Assembly (NCBI GenBank): GCA_905221145.1
Contig: CAJNCA010000006.1
Location: 1 to 64,000 of the forward strand
From: a bacterium
Lineage (GTDB): Bacteria; Bacillota; Bacilli; Lactobacillales; Streptococcaceae
DNA length: 64,000 bases
Reading direction: 5' to 3'
Shown: piece after piece, positions 23,303-30,317 of the stretch
Position numbering within the stretch: the first letter of the stretch is position 1
Layout: each line of letters starts with the position of its first letter
Position numbers and translations under genes: made by a program
Notes under the pieces: model-generated
Told to the model about the DNA's origin: nothing
What the model saw: only the letters and a program-made list of their open reading frames with translations
Databases searched by the model: none

Positions 23303-23720
23303 TTGCAAAAACCACCGTTCCAGAAATGTCAGCTTCTACCTTATCAGTCCAAAGTCTATGCCGTTTTCCTAAAAGTTCAGCGGCCTTGATTCTATCTTTT
23401 GCTCCTACGTCAATATCAATAACTTGTTGCCCTAGCTCTCCGATACTGCATAGAGTTTGCTCTTGTGTCTCCCCTCGCATTACTGAAGTTAGATAACTGA
23501 GTACTTCTTTCTGATCTGCAATTTTTTCAGAATCAAGCTGTTTCAGTCGCTCATCTATATAGTTCTTTATCTTAGGATTCTTTAATAATTTATGTCCTTC
23601 AACACCTGCCACCCCATCGCTAGAAGCACGATAGCCTGCTTTCTTATAAGCTTCCGTCGCATTACCTGAGATGATGTACTCATCTGCAAACCTCTTTTGT
23701 TTTATTCTCAATTCACTCAA
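23280..23720 (-). CDS. Terminase small subunit
   Basis: 146 aa, Terminase_2 type (LRIKQKRFADEYIISGNATE, AGYRASSDGVAGVEGHKLLK), with an N-terminal helix-turn-helix that binds the packaging site. I choose the TTG at 23720 as start: AAAGGAGGTGAT, the full complement of the 16S rRNA end, ends 6 bases before it. The ATG contained in that site runs into a stop after two codons, and readings further upstream would bury the ribosome site. Confidence 0.85.
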   Translation of the reverse strand: MSELRIKQKRFADEYIISGNATEAYKKAGYRASSDGVAGVEGHKLLKNPKIKNYIDERLKQLDSEKIADQKEVLSYLTSVMRGETQEQTLCSIGELGQQVIDIDVGAKDRIKAAELLGKRHRLWTDKVEADISGTVVFANESEIPD

Positions 23721-23750
23721 TTTTCCATCACCTCCTTTTCTAATCCAAAA

Positions 23751-23780
23751 GAAAAGCACTACGCTTAAACGTAATGCTTC
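23751..23780 (-). terminator. Hairpin with T-tail in the leader of the late operon
   Basis: On the minus strand AGCATTACG (23778-23770) pairs with CGTAGTGCT (23763-23755) with one G-T, then TTTTCTTTT. It lies downstream of the candidate late promoter and 30 bp before the small terminase start. It could therefore attenuate late transcription unless overridden, or simply end early transcripts. Confidence 0.6.
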
Positions 23781-23822
23781 CGACCTCTCACCGTCATTCT
23801 TCCTTTTTCTTCTGATAGTACC

Positions 23823-23899
23823 ATTATATCACGCAAAACTTTCCAAAAATTCCCAACTTTTTCCCCAATTTTTCCCAAGTTTTTCCCAAAAAATTCCCA
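23823..23899 (-). promoter_or_regulatory. Candidate late promoter with helically phased upstream repeats
   Basis: Minus-strand TATAAT at 23828-23823 has no recognisable -35. Upstream, TTCCCAA-type repeats (plus-strand orientation) occur six times, with their conserved CA steps at 23845, 23855, 23867, 23877, 23888 and 23899. Spacings of 10-12 bp place them on one face of the helix. The block lies exactly between the ArpU-type regulator and the terminase genes. A promoter with a weak -35 and a phased array suits activator-driven or curvature-assisted transcription. Confidence 0.6.
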
Positions 23900-23904
23900 A
23901 AAAT

Positions 23905-24333
23905 TCAGCGATAAACCAGTAAATCCTTACCTTGATAGCACTCTGCAAACTCTAGAAGAGCTTGATTTAGCATACGGTAGTATTCACTAGCTGAGTAGCC
24001 AAAATCTTCATACAGCAGTTGAGTAGGCTTTCTGTGCGGTGTACAGTACTTTTCTACTAGAATCCGTGTATAGTCAAGACTAGATAGGCTGTTAATGGCT
24101 TTAGCAATCACTTCCATATCTTGCTGTGCTGATACACGTCTGATTACCATATCTTCTACCTGCTTGCTAACGTGCCCTGTACCCCCTCTAGGCTCAAGTG
24201 TGTATGATATGGTAATCTTTGGGGCGTACTCTTCCCCCGCAATTCTCTTGAGCTGAAAGTACCTCTTTAAGACTCTCTCTGCGGCCTTGCGTGTTCTCTT
24301 CTCATCAATCTTTTCCAGTAATTCGATTTGCAT
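23905..24333 (-). CDS. ArpU-type late transcription regulator
   Basis: 142 aa from the ATG at 24333 (GGAGGGG eight bases upstream). It matches the ArpU family of phage regulators placed last in the early operon (RKAAERVLKRYFQLKRIAGE, INSLSSLDYTRILVEKY, LYEDFGYSASEYYRMLNQAL), a sigma-region-4-like layout with a C-terminal helix-turn-helix. Members are thought to switch on late genes; the repeats just downstream are the natural candidate site. Its start codon is overlapped by a plus-strand promoter. Confidence 0.82.
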   Translation of the reverse strand: MQIELLEKIDEKRTRKAAERVLKRYFQLKRIAGEEYAPKITISYTLEPRGGTGHVSKQVEDMVIRRVSAQQDMEVIAKAINSLSSLDYTRILVEKYCTPHRKPTQLLYEDFGYSASEYYRMLNQALLEFAECYQGKDLLVYR

Positions 24334-24418
24334 AAAAGACCCCTCCATGATATACTAGGTTTGTAAAGTATTTAAGTATAAATGTTAGGTCAGTGCATCA
24401 ATCGTACTGGCTTTTTTT
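24328..24418 (+). ncRNA. Candidate short plus-strand RNA (promoter 24328-24356, terminator to 24418)
   Basis: TTGCAT (24328-24333), a 17-bp spacer and TATACT (24351-24356) form a promoter; a terminator follows with 8-bp arms 24389-24396 and 24404-24411 and seven T residues. The transcript would run about 24363-24418, some 56 nt, without an ORF, divergent from and adjacent to the ArpU gene's translation start. The same layout recurs at 31492-31568. Existence as RNA is inference. Confidence 0.5.
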
Positions 24419-24423
24419 GTTTA

Positions 24424-24876
24424 TCAGTGGGTTAGTTTAGGCAGGATTTCTTTCACTAAAAAGATATAGTTGGGTGCTAAGATAGTCTTTAGTACAGTTA
24501 CTGCTACAAATCCTACACCTCCAACAAAAAGTGCCGTGTAGCCACCAATTAAGAATGGCTTCAACTTTTTGCGATGTTTTTCAACTTGCTTATCAAAAAC
24601 CTCCAAAACTTCCTCTTTTTTCAAATGCCAATAGCCCAAATCCGTTCCATGATACTCAAGGTAGAAGACAGTGCTGAAAACTGATACAACAATGCCTGCA
24701 AACGTGATGAATAGAAAAACAAATGATAAAAAGTGAAAGCTATCGTACAAAACCTTTTCTTTCAAAAGCATTTCATAGATCTGCGGCGCATTACCTTTAA
24801 AAGTGTCAAGTAGTGAGCTAACTTCATCTACAGTCATATTCAGCATTTTAGCTAATGCTTGTAAAATTTCATTCAT
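24424..24876 (-). CDS. Phage membrane protein with two TM segments
   Basis: 150 aa. A UBA-like helical N terminus (LAKMLNMTVDEVSSLLDTFK) precedes two hydrophobic segments (~48-70, FHFLSFVFLFITFAGIVV; ~112-132, IGGYTALFVGGVGFVAV). The loop between is charged. Such proteins occur in streptococcal phage early regions. Function unknown; exclusion or membrane anchoring are guesses only. Confidence 0.6.
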   Translation of the reverse strand: MNEILQALAKMLNMTVDEVSSLLDTFKGNAPQIYEMLLKEKVLYDSFHFLSFVFLFITFAGIVVSVFSTVFYLEYHGTDLGYWHLKKEEVLEVFDKQVEKHRKKLKPFLIGGYTALFVGGVGFVAVTVLKTILAPNYIFLVKEILPKLTH

Positions 24877-24878
24877 CT

Positions 24879-25280
24879 TTAATCTTCCTCATCTTCTAAT
24901 TCAAACACGAAATGTTGTGGTATTAATTTAGAAACGTTTACCATATCTTGTGTCAAAACAGCTTTCTTGTATTTTCCGTTGTCATCTTTTTCCTCAAAAA
25001 AGGTTAGATAAAAGCCGATGCCATCAAACTCTTGATAAGCTCCATAGCTAGTATGCTCAAATTCGTATTCTCCAAAATTCACGCTGGCGACAAAATCGAA
25101 AATCTTGATAGTGTCCCCTTCGTAAATCTCTTCCCCGTTCCTATCATAGCAACCTGTAGAGCGTGTAAAGAGGTAGCGGGGATTTTCCAAGTCTTCAAAA
25201 GTAAGATTTTTTTTGATATCTTCAAAATCTAAAAAGCGTTTTTCTTCTCTGTCGTATGCTCTTAATCTCATCATCATCAT
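24879..25280 (-). CDS. YopX-family protein
   Basis: 133 aa from ATG 25280; GGAGGG sits 5 bases upstream and the start overlaps the previous stop as ATGA. The body is YopX type (FEDLENPRYLFTRSTGCYDR, GEEIYEGDTIKI, FDGIGFYLTFFE), a beta-rich family common in phages of Firmicutes with no settled role. The longer reading to 25358 adds residues without family support. Confidence 0.75.
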   Translation of the reverse strand: MMMMRLRAYDREEKRFLDFEDIKKNLTFEDLENPRYLFTRSTGCYDRNGEEIYEGDTIKIFDFVASVNFGEYEFEHTSYGAYQEFDGIGFYLTFFEEKDDNGKYKKAVLTQDMVNVSKLIPQHFVFELEDEED

Positions 25281-25663
25281 TTCAACCCTCCGATTGGTAA
25301 GCGTGCGCAACCTGCGTCTGTAATACTCGTCAAAATATCTCCAAAGGTATTCGCCCATGCGTAATTCCCCTTTTCTTTAAATTCATATACAGTCATTCCC
25401 AAGATTTCTTCAATCACTTTTACTTTAAAGTGCAACATGGTATCTTTATCAAAATCAACACTTTGTAGAATAAGCTTCGAATGGAAAACTTTTCCAAACC
25501 CTGCCAACTCTACATATACCCTTGTCCAAGTCATCAAGCGATCATACTCCCAGCCAAAACTCAATTTAAAATCAGGTAGATTTACCTTCTTAAACATGTT
25601 TGCAATCTTCTTGATTTCATCTTCTTTTTTCGCTCCTGCAAAAGGATATCTTTGTGGCTTCAT
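25277..25663 (-). CDS. Hypothetical early phage protein, 128 aa
   Basis: Not recognised. The sequence (NLPDFKLSFGWEYDRLMTWT, VIEEILGMTVYEFKEKGNYA) has alternating strands and helices and no membrane or zinc motif. It is coupled to both neighbours by 4-bp overlaps, in a run of small early genes. Confidence 0.6.
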   Translation of the reverse strand: MKPQRYPFAGAKKEDEIKKIANMFKKVNLPDFKLSFGWEYDRLMTWTRVYVELAGFGKVFHSKLILQSVDFDKDTMLHFKVKVIEEILGMTVYEFKEKGNYAWANTFGDILTSITDAGCARLPIGGLK

Positions 25664-25941
25664 AGCATTACTTCCTCTCCGATTTTAATTTTATTAAACT
25701 GTTCTTCTGTTACAACAAACACGCCATAATCTCTGATAGTGATAGTGTATAGCTTGCCGTATCTGCCCTTTTCAATCACTTTGCCATGGATTTCAGCTCC
25801 TGCATTATCAACTTTATAGACTAGCATAGGCTTTTGACTTTCCAAGCTCTTTAGCTTATCAATCTTCCATACTTCGATAACGGCTGATGATAAGATCCAT
25901 GCTAAGATAATGAATTTCAAAAGTTTTTTATCAATCATCAA
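25660..25941 (-). CDS. DUF1372-like membrane-anchored protein
   Basis: 93 aa. One N-terminal membrane helix (LLKFIILAWILSSAVIEVW) is followed by a small beta domain (LVYKVDNAGAEIHGKVIEKG, YTITIRDYGVFVVTEEQF) that resembles DUF1372, a family largely confined to streptococci and their phages. The domain probably faces outside or lies under the membrane; its role is unknown. 4-bp and 11-bp overlaps with neighbours. Confidence 0.65.
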   Translation of the reverse strand: MMIDKKLLKFIILAWILSSAVIEVWKIDKLKSLESQKPMLVYKVDNAGAEIHGKVIEKGRYGKLYTITIRDYGVFVVTEEQFNKIKIGEEVML

Positions 25942-26239
25942 AATCCTCCCCCGTCATATATCCATCAAGCCATGCGCGTGCAAAAGCTTCCTGCCCTTCC
26001 TTATCGAAAAATCCAACTAAATCAAGATGACAACAGACCATGGTATCTACTAGTGACATACCGTCCTTTTTTGCTTCTTCAAGCATTTCTGCGATTTCTG
26101 TTGGTAGAATTGGAATCCTCAAGATTTTTTCTTTTTCTTTGATTTCTTCTTGTTTTTTGAGGTATTTTAAAAGATTCACTGCTTTGATGTCTCCAGCGGT
26201 AATTTTACTTGTGTCCATTTTTCCTGTTGTTGCTGTCAT
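25931..26239 (-). CDS. Truncated DUF1642-like protein
   Basis: 102 aa; GGAGGT eight bases before the ATG. The segment LPTEIAEMLEEAKKDGMSLV ... FARAWLDGYMTGE corresponds to the N-terminal part of the next upstream protein (IPKEVAEFITRQKEQGKNFF ... FLSAWVNGFHIE) but stops where that protein continues. It looks like a diverged, shortened paralogue created by tandem duplication. Confidence 0.6.
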   Translation of the reverse strand: MTATTGKMDTSKITAGDIKAVNLLKYLKKQEEIKEKEKILRIPILPTEIAEMLEEAKKDGMSLVDTMVCCHLDLVGFFDKEGQEAFARAWLDGYMTGEDFDD

Positions 26240-26647
26240 TTACTCTACCTCCGTTACTTCAAAAAGTCTGCTAGTGAATACTTCGCCAAATCCTGCTTCT
26301 TCAAGTTCTTTGCGTGTATGTTTGGTGCGGAAGTCTCCTACTTCGTGTTTGCTCATGAAAAGCCATTCGTCTTGCTTTTTTTTGTGATTCAAGTAGTTAT
26401 ATCCGTCTTTCAATTTTTCCAAACCTTTAAAACGAACTTGATAAAGCTTTTCACTCTCAATGTGAAATCCATTAACCCAAGCACTTAAAAACTTATCTTC
26501 ATTATCATCTTTCATAATCCACATTAAGATTCCAAGCTCATACTGTAGACTTTCTAATGATGTAAAAAAGTTCTTTCCTTGCTCTTTTTGGCGCGTGATA
26601 AACTCTGCTACTTCTTTTGGAATGGTTACTAATTCTGTTTTATTCAT
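26240..26647 (-). CDS. DUF1642-like streptococcal phage protein
   Basis: 135 aa. The C-terminal part (LYQVRFKGLEKLKDGYNYLN, EWLFMSKHEVGDFRTKHTRK, LEEAGFGEVF) follows the pattern of DUF1642 proteins, which are common in early regions of streptococcal phages; function unknown. AAAGGAG precedes the ATG, and the start overlaps the stop of the 71-aa gene. Confidence 0.65.
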   Translation of the reverse strand: MNKTELVTIPKEVAEFITRQKEQGKNFFTSLESLQYELGILMWIMKDDNEDKFLSAWVNGFHIESEKLYQVRFKGLEKLKDGYNYLNHKKKQDEWLFMSKHEVGDFRTKHTRKELEEAGFGEVFTSRLFEVTEVE

Positions 26648-26855
26648 TTTCTAGCTCCTTTAATTTCTTTTCTAATGTTGCTCTTTTCTTGCGTAAGTAA
26701 TCGCGTTCCTCTGCTTTTGCATGAGCAATCTTTGCATATGCACTTTGCGATAGTCCTTTGTCGCACGGCACACCGATATCTTCCAGCTTTTGGTCTATGA
26801 TGTCGATTGAGCGCGTGTAGGCGTCAATCATCTCTTGCTTTAGCTTCTCATTCAT
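26640..26855 (-). CDS. Small coiled-coil early protein
   Basis: 71 aa, charged and helical (KLKQEMIDAYTRSIDIIDQK, DYLRKKRATLEKKLKELENE). It is coupled by 4 bp to the RusA gene upstream. No family recognised; might be an accessory of the resolvase or a regulatory peptide. Confidence 0.55.
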   Translation of the reverse strand: MNEKLKQEMIDAYTRSIDIIDQKLEDIGVPCDKGLSQSAYAKIAHAKAEERDYLRKKRATLEKKLKELENE

Positions 26856-27310
26856 CCATTTACTTCCTCAATTTCTAGCGTGATACGGGGTGTAGGGCTG
26901 TAAATCTTCCGTGTCGTATGCTCTACAATGATACTGTCGTCTGTCCAAACTTTTTTCGCGTTGGATATACTGTCATATACTGACTTCTCAAGGTTATCCA
27001 AGTCTGGCTTCTTTGGCACATAGAGCTTTTCAGCCGTAAAGTCTGCATACCTCTTCTTTGTCTCTTCTTTTGCTCTAGCTCCTGGTACTTTGGCAACTTC
27101 TTTGGGCGCTTTCATGTAAAAAGTAGTAGTGACTTTGATAGCTTTGGTGAAAAGAGGGCCATGGTAGGTAGCACGTACTAGAGCCGTGCACCTACTGCGC
27201 CATGCTACCATATCTTTCTTTTCGTACACTCCCGCATGCTTGCCCTTAATGGTCGCCTTTGGTCGGGATTGGGGTTTAGGCTCAATTTCAAGTACTAATG
27301 TCTCTTTCAT
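26852..27310 (-). CDS. rusA: RusA-family Holliday junction resolvase
   Basis: 152 aa. The catalytic signature KKPDLDNLEKSVYDSI followed by VWTDDSIIV carries the conserved acidic residues, and PQSRPKAT near the N terminus is typical of RusA. It resolves four-way junctions made by the phage recombination system, here the ERF annealing protein upstream. It overlaps the HTH gene by one base. Confidence 0.88.
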   Translation of the reverse strand: MKETLVLEIEPKPQSRPKATIKGKHAGVYEKKDMVAWRSRCTALVRATYHGPLFTKAIKVTTTFYMKAPKEVAKVPGARAKEETKKRYADFTAEKLYVPKKPDLDNLEKSVYDSISNAKKVWTDDSIIVEHTTRKIYSPTPRITLEIEEVNG

Positions 27311-27648
27311 TAATACCCCTCAAGTGTCGCTTCAATTAGATTCATACACGCTTCACGGATAGCCATACAGTCTTCATGATCTGGGTGTTCACTTTGTACA
27401 CGCAAGATAGCATTATGTACTTCTTCCGTGATACTTCTTTGCAAAACACCCTCTTGAGCGTATCCTAGCAAGTAAGATACGTCTACCCCGAAAATATCCG
27501 CAAGAGCTTTAGCTTTGTCTGGTTTGATTTGGCTGAGTCCGCTCTCCCAATTCCCTACAGTTCGTTGAGATACACCTAGCTTTTGTGCTAGGGCCTTTTG
27601 TTTAAGGTGTTTAAGTTTGCGCAACTGCTTAATCTTATTCATGTTCAA
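27310..27648 (-). CDS. XRE-family helix-turn-helix regulator
   Basis: 112 aa. An N-terminal HTH_3 domain (IKQLRKLKHLKQKALAQKLG, VSQRTVGNWESGLSQI) is followed by KAKALADIFGVDVSYLLGYA, the usual end of the domain. The C-terminal helix may dimerise. Being inside the replication operon, it is more likely a timing regulator of early or middle genes than the immunity repressor, which is at 32966. Confidence 0.82.
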   Translation of the reverse strand: MNMNKIKQLRKLKHLKQKALAQKLGVSQRTVGNWESGLSQIKPDKAKALADIFGVDVSYLLGYAQEGVLQRSITEEVHNAILRVQSEHPDHEDCMAIREACMNLIEATLEGY

Positions 27649-27877
27649 ATACCTCGTTTAAATCTTCTACAATTTCATTGCCATTAAAAGGCTCATCTGC
27701 AATCCTAGCAAATCCATGCTTATCTGTACCTAGTCTTGTCTTGGTAGTCCATTTTAGATAAATTGACATTCTACAAAAACGGCATAGTAGTGATTTTGCT
27801 GTAGGGCCTACTTTTCTTACGTAGCACTCTCCGCAAAAAGGGCAATGTACTTCTGCTTTTAGACTAATCATACTCAT
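27635..27877 (-). CDS. Zinc-ribbon protein
   Basis: 80 aa with two Cys pairs (CPFC at ~12-15 and CRFC at ~32-35) spaced like a zinc ribbon, then a variable acidic tail. AGAGGA lies seven bases before the ATG. Located between DnaC-type loader and the HTH regulator; a nucleic-acid role is likely for the fold but not demonstrated. Confidence 0.68.
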   Translation of the reverse strand: MSMISLKAEVHCPFCGECYVRKVGPTAKSLLCRFCRMSIYLKWTTKTRLGTDKHGFARIADEPFNGNEIVEDLNEVFEHE

Positions 27878-27901
27878 TTAATTTTCCTCTTTCTTTTAAT
27901 T

Positions 27902-28672
27902 TTAAAAATATTGTGTTCGCTTGTTAGATAAATCATCAAAACTCATACAGTGATATTCGTCAGCGCCTTTCATCAGGCGTGTGAAAAAAGGCATGCCGTA
28001 ACGCTTACTGATTCCATAACTTGTAAGGTTTGTTGTAATGATGGTGTTGGCACGCTTGTTCAGGATATTGTACAAGATACTAAAAGACCACTCACTTTCC
28101 TTTTCCATTCCTAGGTCATCTAGTACAAGATACTTGGCGGAAGCAATCTTGTTCACTAGGTGCTCTTCCTGTCCAAAATCCGCTTTAATCTTCATAAGCA
28201 AATCTGTGACATTGATAAAAATGGCAACTTCTTTAGTCTTCTCTGACAAGGCCTTTACCATAGCGTAGGCAAGATGGCTCTTACCAGTGCCAGGTGCTCC
28301 TTGGAAAACAACATTATTCCTTGCACCCTGCTCCCACTCTTTACAAATCCGCTTGGCAAAAGCAAGCTTTTCTGCTTCGTTTGCCGTTGGGGTGTCAAAA
28401 TTCTCTAGTGTCGCATTCAGCAAAACTTCATCATATAAAGAGAATTTCTCTAGGTAGAACTTGCGTTCACGCTCTTTCTCTTCTTCTGCAATCTGATCAA
28501 TGACAATCTGGTTCTCTTCATGAATACGTTCTGATTCACATAATCTGCATACTACCTTATCTGTCCGCAAGAGCTTAATCAATTTGATATCATGCTTATC
28601 ACACTTGGCATTAAGCTCCTCTACTGAATTGCGGTAGCTTAAAGCAAGCCTTTCTAAAGCATCTACTTCCAT
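27902..28672 (-). CDS. DnaC-type helicase loader
   Basis: 256 aa AAA+ ATPase. An N-terminal region with Cys pairs (CRLCESERIHEE) is followed by Walker A FQGAPGTGKSHLAYAMVKAL, Walker B YLVLDDLGMEKES and sensor I TIITTNLTSYGI. It loads the replicative helicase at the phage origin with the replisome organiser encoded upstream. No phage DnaB homologue is present, so it must recruit the host helicase. Confidence 0.88.
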   Translation of the reverse strand: MEVDALERLALSYRNSVEELNAKCDKHDIKLIKLLRTDKVVCRLCESERIHEENQIVIDQIAEEEKERERKFYLEKFSLYDEVLLNATLENFDTPTANEAEKLAFAKRICKEWEQGARNNVVFQGAPGTGKSHLAYAMVKALSEKTKEVAIFINVTDLLMKIKADFGQEEHLVNKIASAKYLVLDDLGMEKESEWSFSILYNILNKRANTIITTNLTSYGISKRYGMPFFTRLMKGADEYHCMSFDDLSNKRTQYF

Positions 28673-28833
28673 ACTACTTTCCCTCCATATGCTGACCAGC
28701 TTGCCATGTCAGATAGCACTTGTAGTACTACCTCAAGGCTTTGCTTTTCAAGTAAGGCTTTTTTTGATTCACTGATAGGGTAGAACTCATGCTCAAACTC
28801 CTTGATAAGGCTATTTACTGTTAGAATCCCCAT
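28663..28833 (-). CDS. Small 56-aa protein between replisome organiser and helicase loader
   Basis: Short ORF with good support: ATG at 28833 preceded by GAGGG, overlapping the stop of the upstream gene, and ending TAG inside the start region of the DnaC gene. Both junctions have the overlap typical of coupled genes. Sequence: hydrophilic helix (LTVNSLIKEFEHEFYPISES) then LLEKQSLEVVLQVLSDMASW. No family recognised; a replication accessory is a guess from location. Confidence 0.65.
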   Translation of the reverse strand: MGILTVNSLIKEFEHEFYPISESKKALLEKQSLEVVLQVLSDMASWSAYGGKVVWK

Positions 28834-29681
28834 TTTTCCCTCATTCTCCTTTCTTCCTCTTCCTCCCTGCTAGCCCTAGACAGTCTAGGTCTTTTCACTG
28901 TATTGACTTGTTGAGTCTCTTTCTCTGCTAGACGGTCCCCAAGGGTTGTGATTTTACTTAAGCTCCAATTTTTCAAGATTCCAGTGATATATCCTAAAGT
29001 AGCCTTTCCTCTTAAGACAGATTCATCAAGAGCCTTTTCAACCACGTCTTTTCCATATTGGAAGACTAGCCTATCAACACTTTTCATTTCAGATGGAGTG
29101 AGTTTCTTTTGGAACTCTTCTTCAAACCTTTCATAAATGTCCTTTTCACTGCTTGCTATACTACTACTATTACTACAAGTTTCTTCTTCTTGTTCTGTTT
29201 CTTGTTCTGGTGCGTTACAAGGCGTTACATTTGGCGTTACATCAGGCGTTACTGTAACGTTACTTTCACCCTCATTTGCCTGCTCCTGAGCAAGTAGCTT
29301 TTGCTTCTCACGGTGCTTGGCTACGCGTTTTCGAGCCTGTTCACGAATTTTTTCCAAGCCATCAATATTTTGATTTTTTTCCCATTTTTTTACGACCAAA
29401 ATTCCATTAATTTCCTCTAACAAATCGATTTTTTTTAGAATTTCAATCGATTTTTTTACGACTTTTTCTGACTTTTTAAAAGATTTTGCAAGCATTTTTG
29501 TATCATACGCAACATGATCATTGAGTGCAAGTAACCCTCCATTGTTCAACTTCCCTGCAAGCGTCAAAATTTTCATCCAAATGACTAGGATAACTTCTCC
29601 GCCTTTCATGCTGTCAATCCACTCAATCTTTTCATCTTCAAACATATCTGTGGCGATTCTAATCCATTTCACTTCTGCCAT
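28821..29681 (-). CDS. Phage replisome organiser (DnaD/DnaB-like)
   Basis: 286 aa. The N-terminal winged-helix domain is that of phage replisome organisers (EVKWIRIATDMFEDEKIEWI, MKGGEVILVIWMKILTLAG). A low-complexity linker follows (TPDVTPNVTP, Ser-rich), then a DnaD/DnaB_2 domain (VVEKALDESVLRGKATLGYI, GILKNW). It should bind the phage origin, often inside its own gene, and recruit the helicase loader. The repetitive ACGCC motif in 29217-29262 could mark such an origin. Confidence 0.85.
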   Translation of the reverse strand: MAEVKWIRIATDMFEDEKIEWIDSMKGGEVILVIWMKILTLAGKLNNGGLLALNDHVAYDTKMLAKSFKKSEKVVKKSIEILKKIDLLEEINGILVVKKWEKNQNIDGLEKIREQARKRVAKHREKQKLLAQEQANEGESNVTVTPDVTPNVTPCNAPEQETEQEEETCSNSSSIASSEKDIYERFEEEFQKKLTPSEMKSVDRLVFQYGKDVVEKALDESVLRGKATLGYITGILKNWSLSKITTLGDRLAEKETQQVNTVKRPRLSRASREEEEERRMREKWGF

Positions 29682-29686
29682 GTTTT

Positions 29687-30307
29687 TTAGCTTCCTTTCA
29701 ATTTAGCAAGCAACATATCCGCATCTTCAATCTGTGACTGCTTAATCATCTTATAGTCAACCACTCCAAGATGATTTAAAAACCATTTAACGATAGAGCC
29801 GTCTTCTTTACCCTTTTCAGCAGAAATAGTCGCAATCTCTTTCAAGTAGTAGTTTGCTTTTTCAACTGAGATAACTGGGAAATCAGCTTTTCTAGATTGT
29901 TGCTTTTTTGCTTGTGTAGCCTCATTCCCGTCATCATCTTGGTCACTTGTTATCCCAAAAATAGCAGATAATGCGTAGCGTTTAGCATAAGTGATTGCTG
30001 ACCCGATTGATTGAGGGTCGTTTTTGACTGGCTTCATTTTGATTGGGTCGTATTCAATCCATTCGCCTGAACTATGCATCACTAGCGTCCCAACCGTTAC
30101 ATTCCCATTTTCATCGCTTGACGGGAACTGTGTAAATGATAAGCCATTCTTGCTTGCTGACTCTGTGATAGCTTCTACCACATTTTCAAGCGGTACATAC
30201 TTGCTTTTAAAAAATGGATTGCTAGCATCTTTTAAAGGTTGTTTCATTTCTTGTTGAGTTTTCGCAAAAGCCTTGCTGAACTCTGTTAATGTTTCTGATT
30301 TTTTCAT
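29687..30307 (-). CDS. ERF-family single-strand annealing recombinase
   Basis: 206 aa. ERF-type signatures: FSKAFAKTQQEMKQPLKDAS, YVPLENVVEAITESASKNGL, GSAITYAKRYALSAIFGITS, then DDDGNEAT. It anneals complementary single strands in phage recombination. It pairs with the RusA resolvase in the same operon. No SSB gene was found, so host SSB is presumably used. Confidence 0.9.
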   Translation of the reverse strand: MKKSETLTEFSKAFAKTQQEMKQPLKDASNPFFKSKYVPLENVVEAITESASKNGLSFTQFPSSDENGNVTVGTLVMHSSGEWIEYDPIKMKPVKNDPQSIGSAITYAKRYALSAIFGITSDQDDDGNEATQAKKQQSRKADFPVISVEKANYYLKEIATISAEKGKEDGSIVKWFLNHLGVVDYKMIKQSQIEDADMLLAKLKGS

Positions 30308-30317
30308 ATCCTAATTC

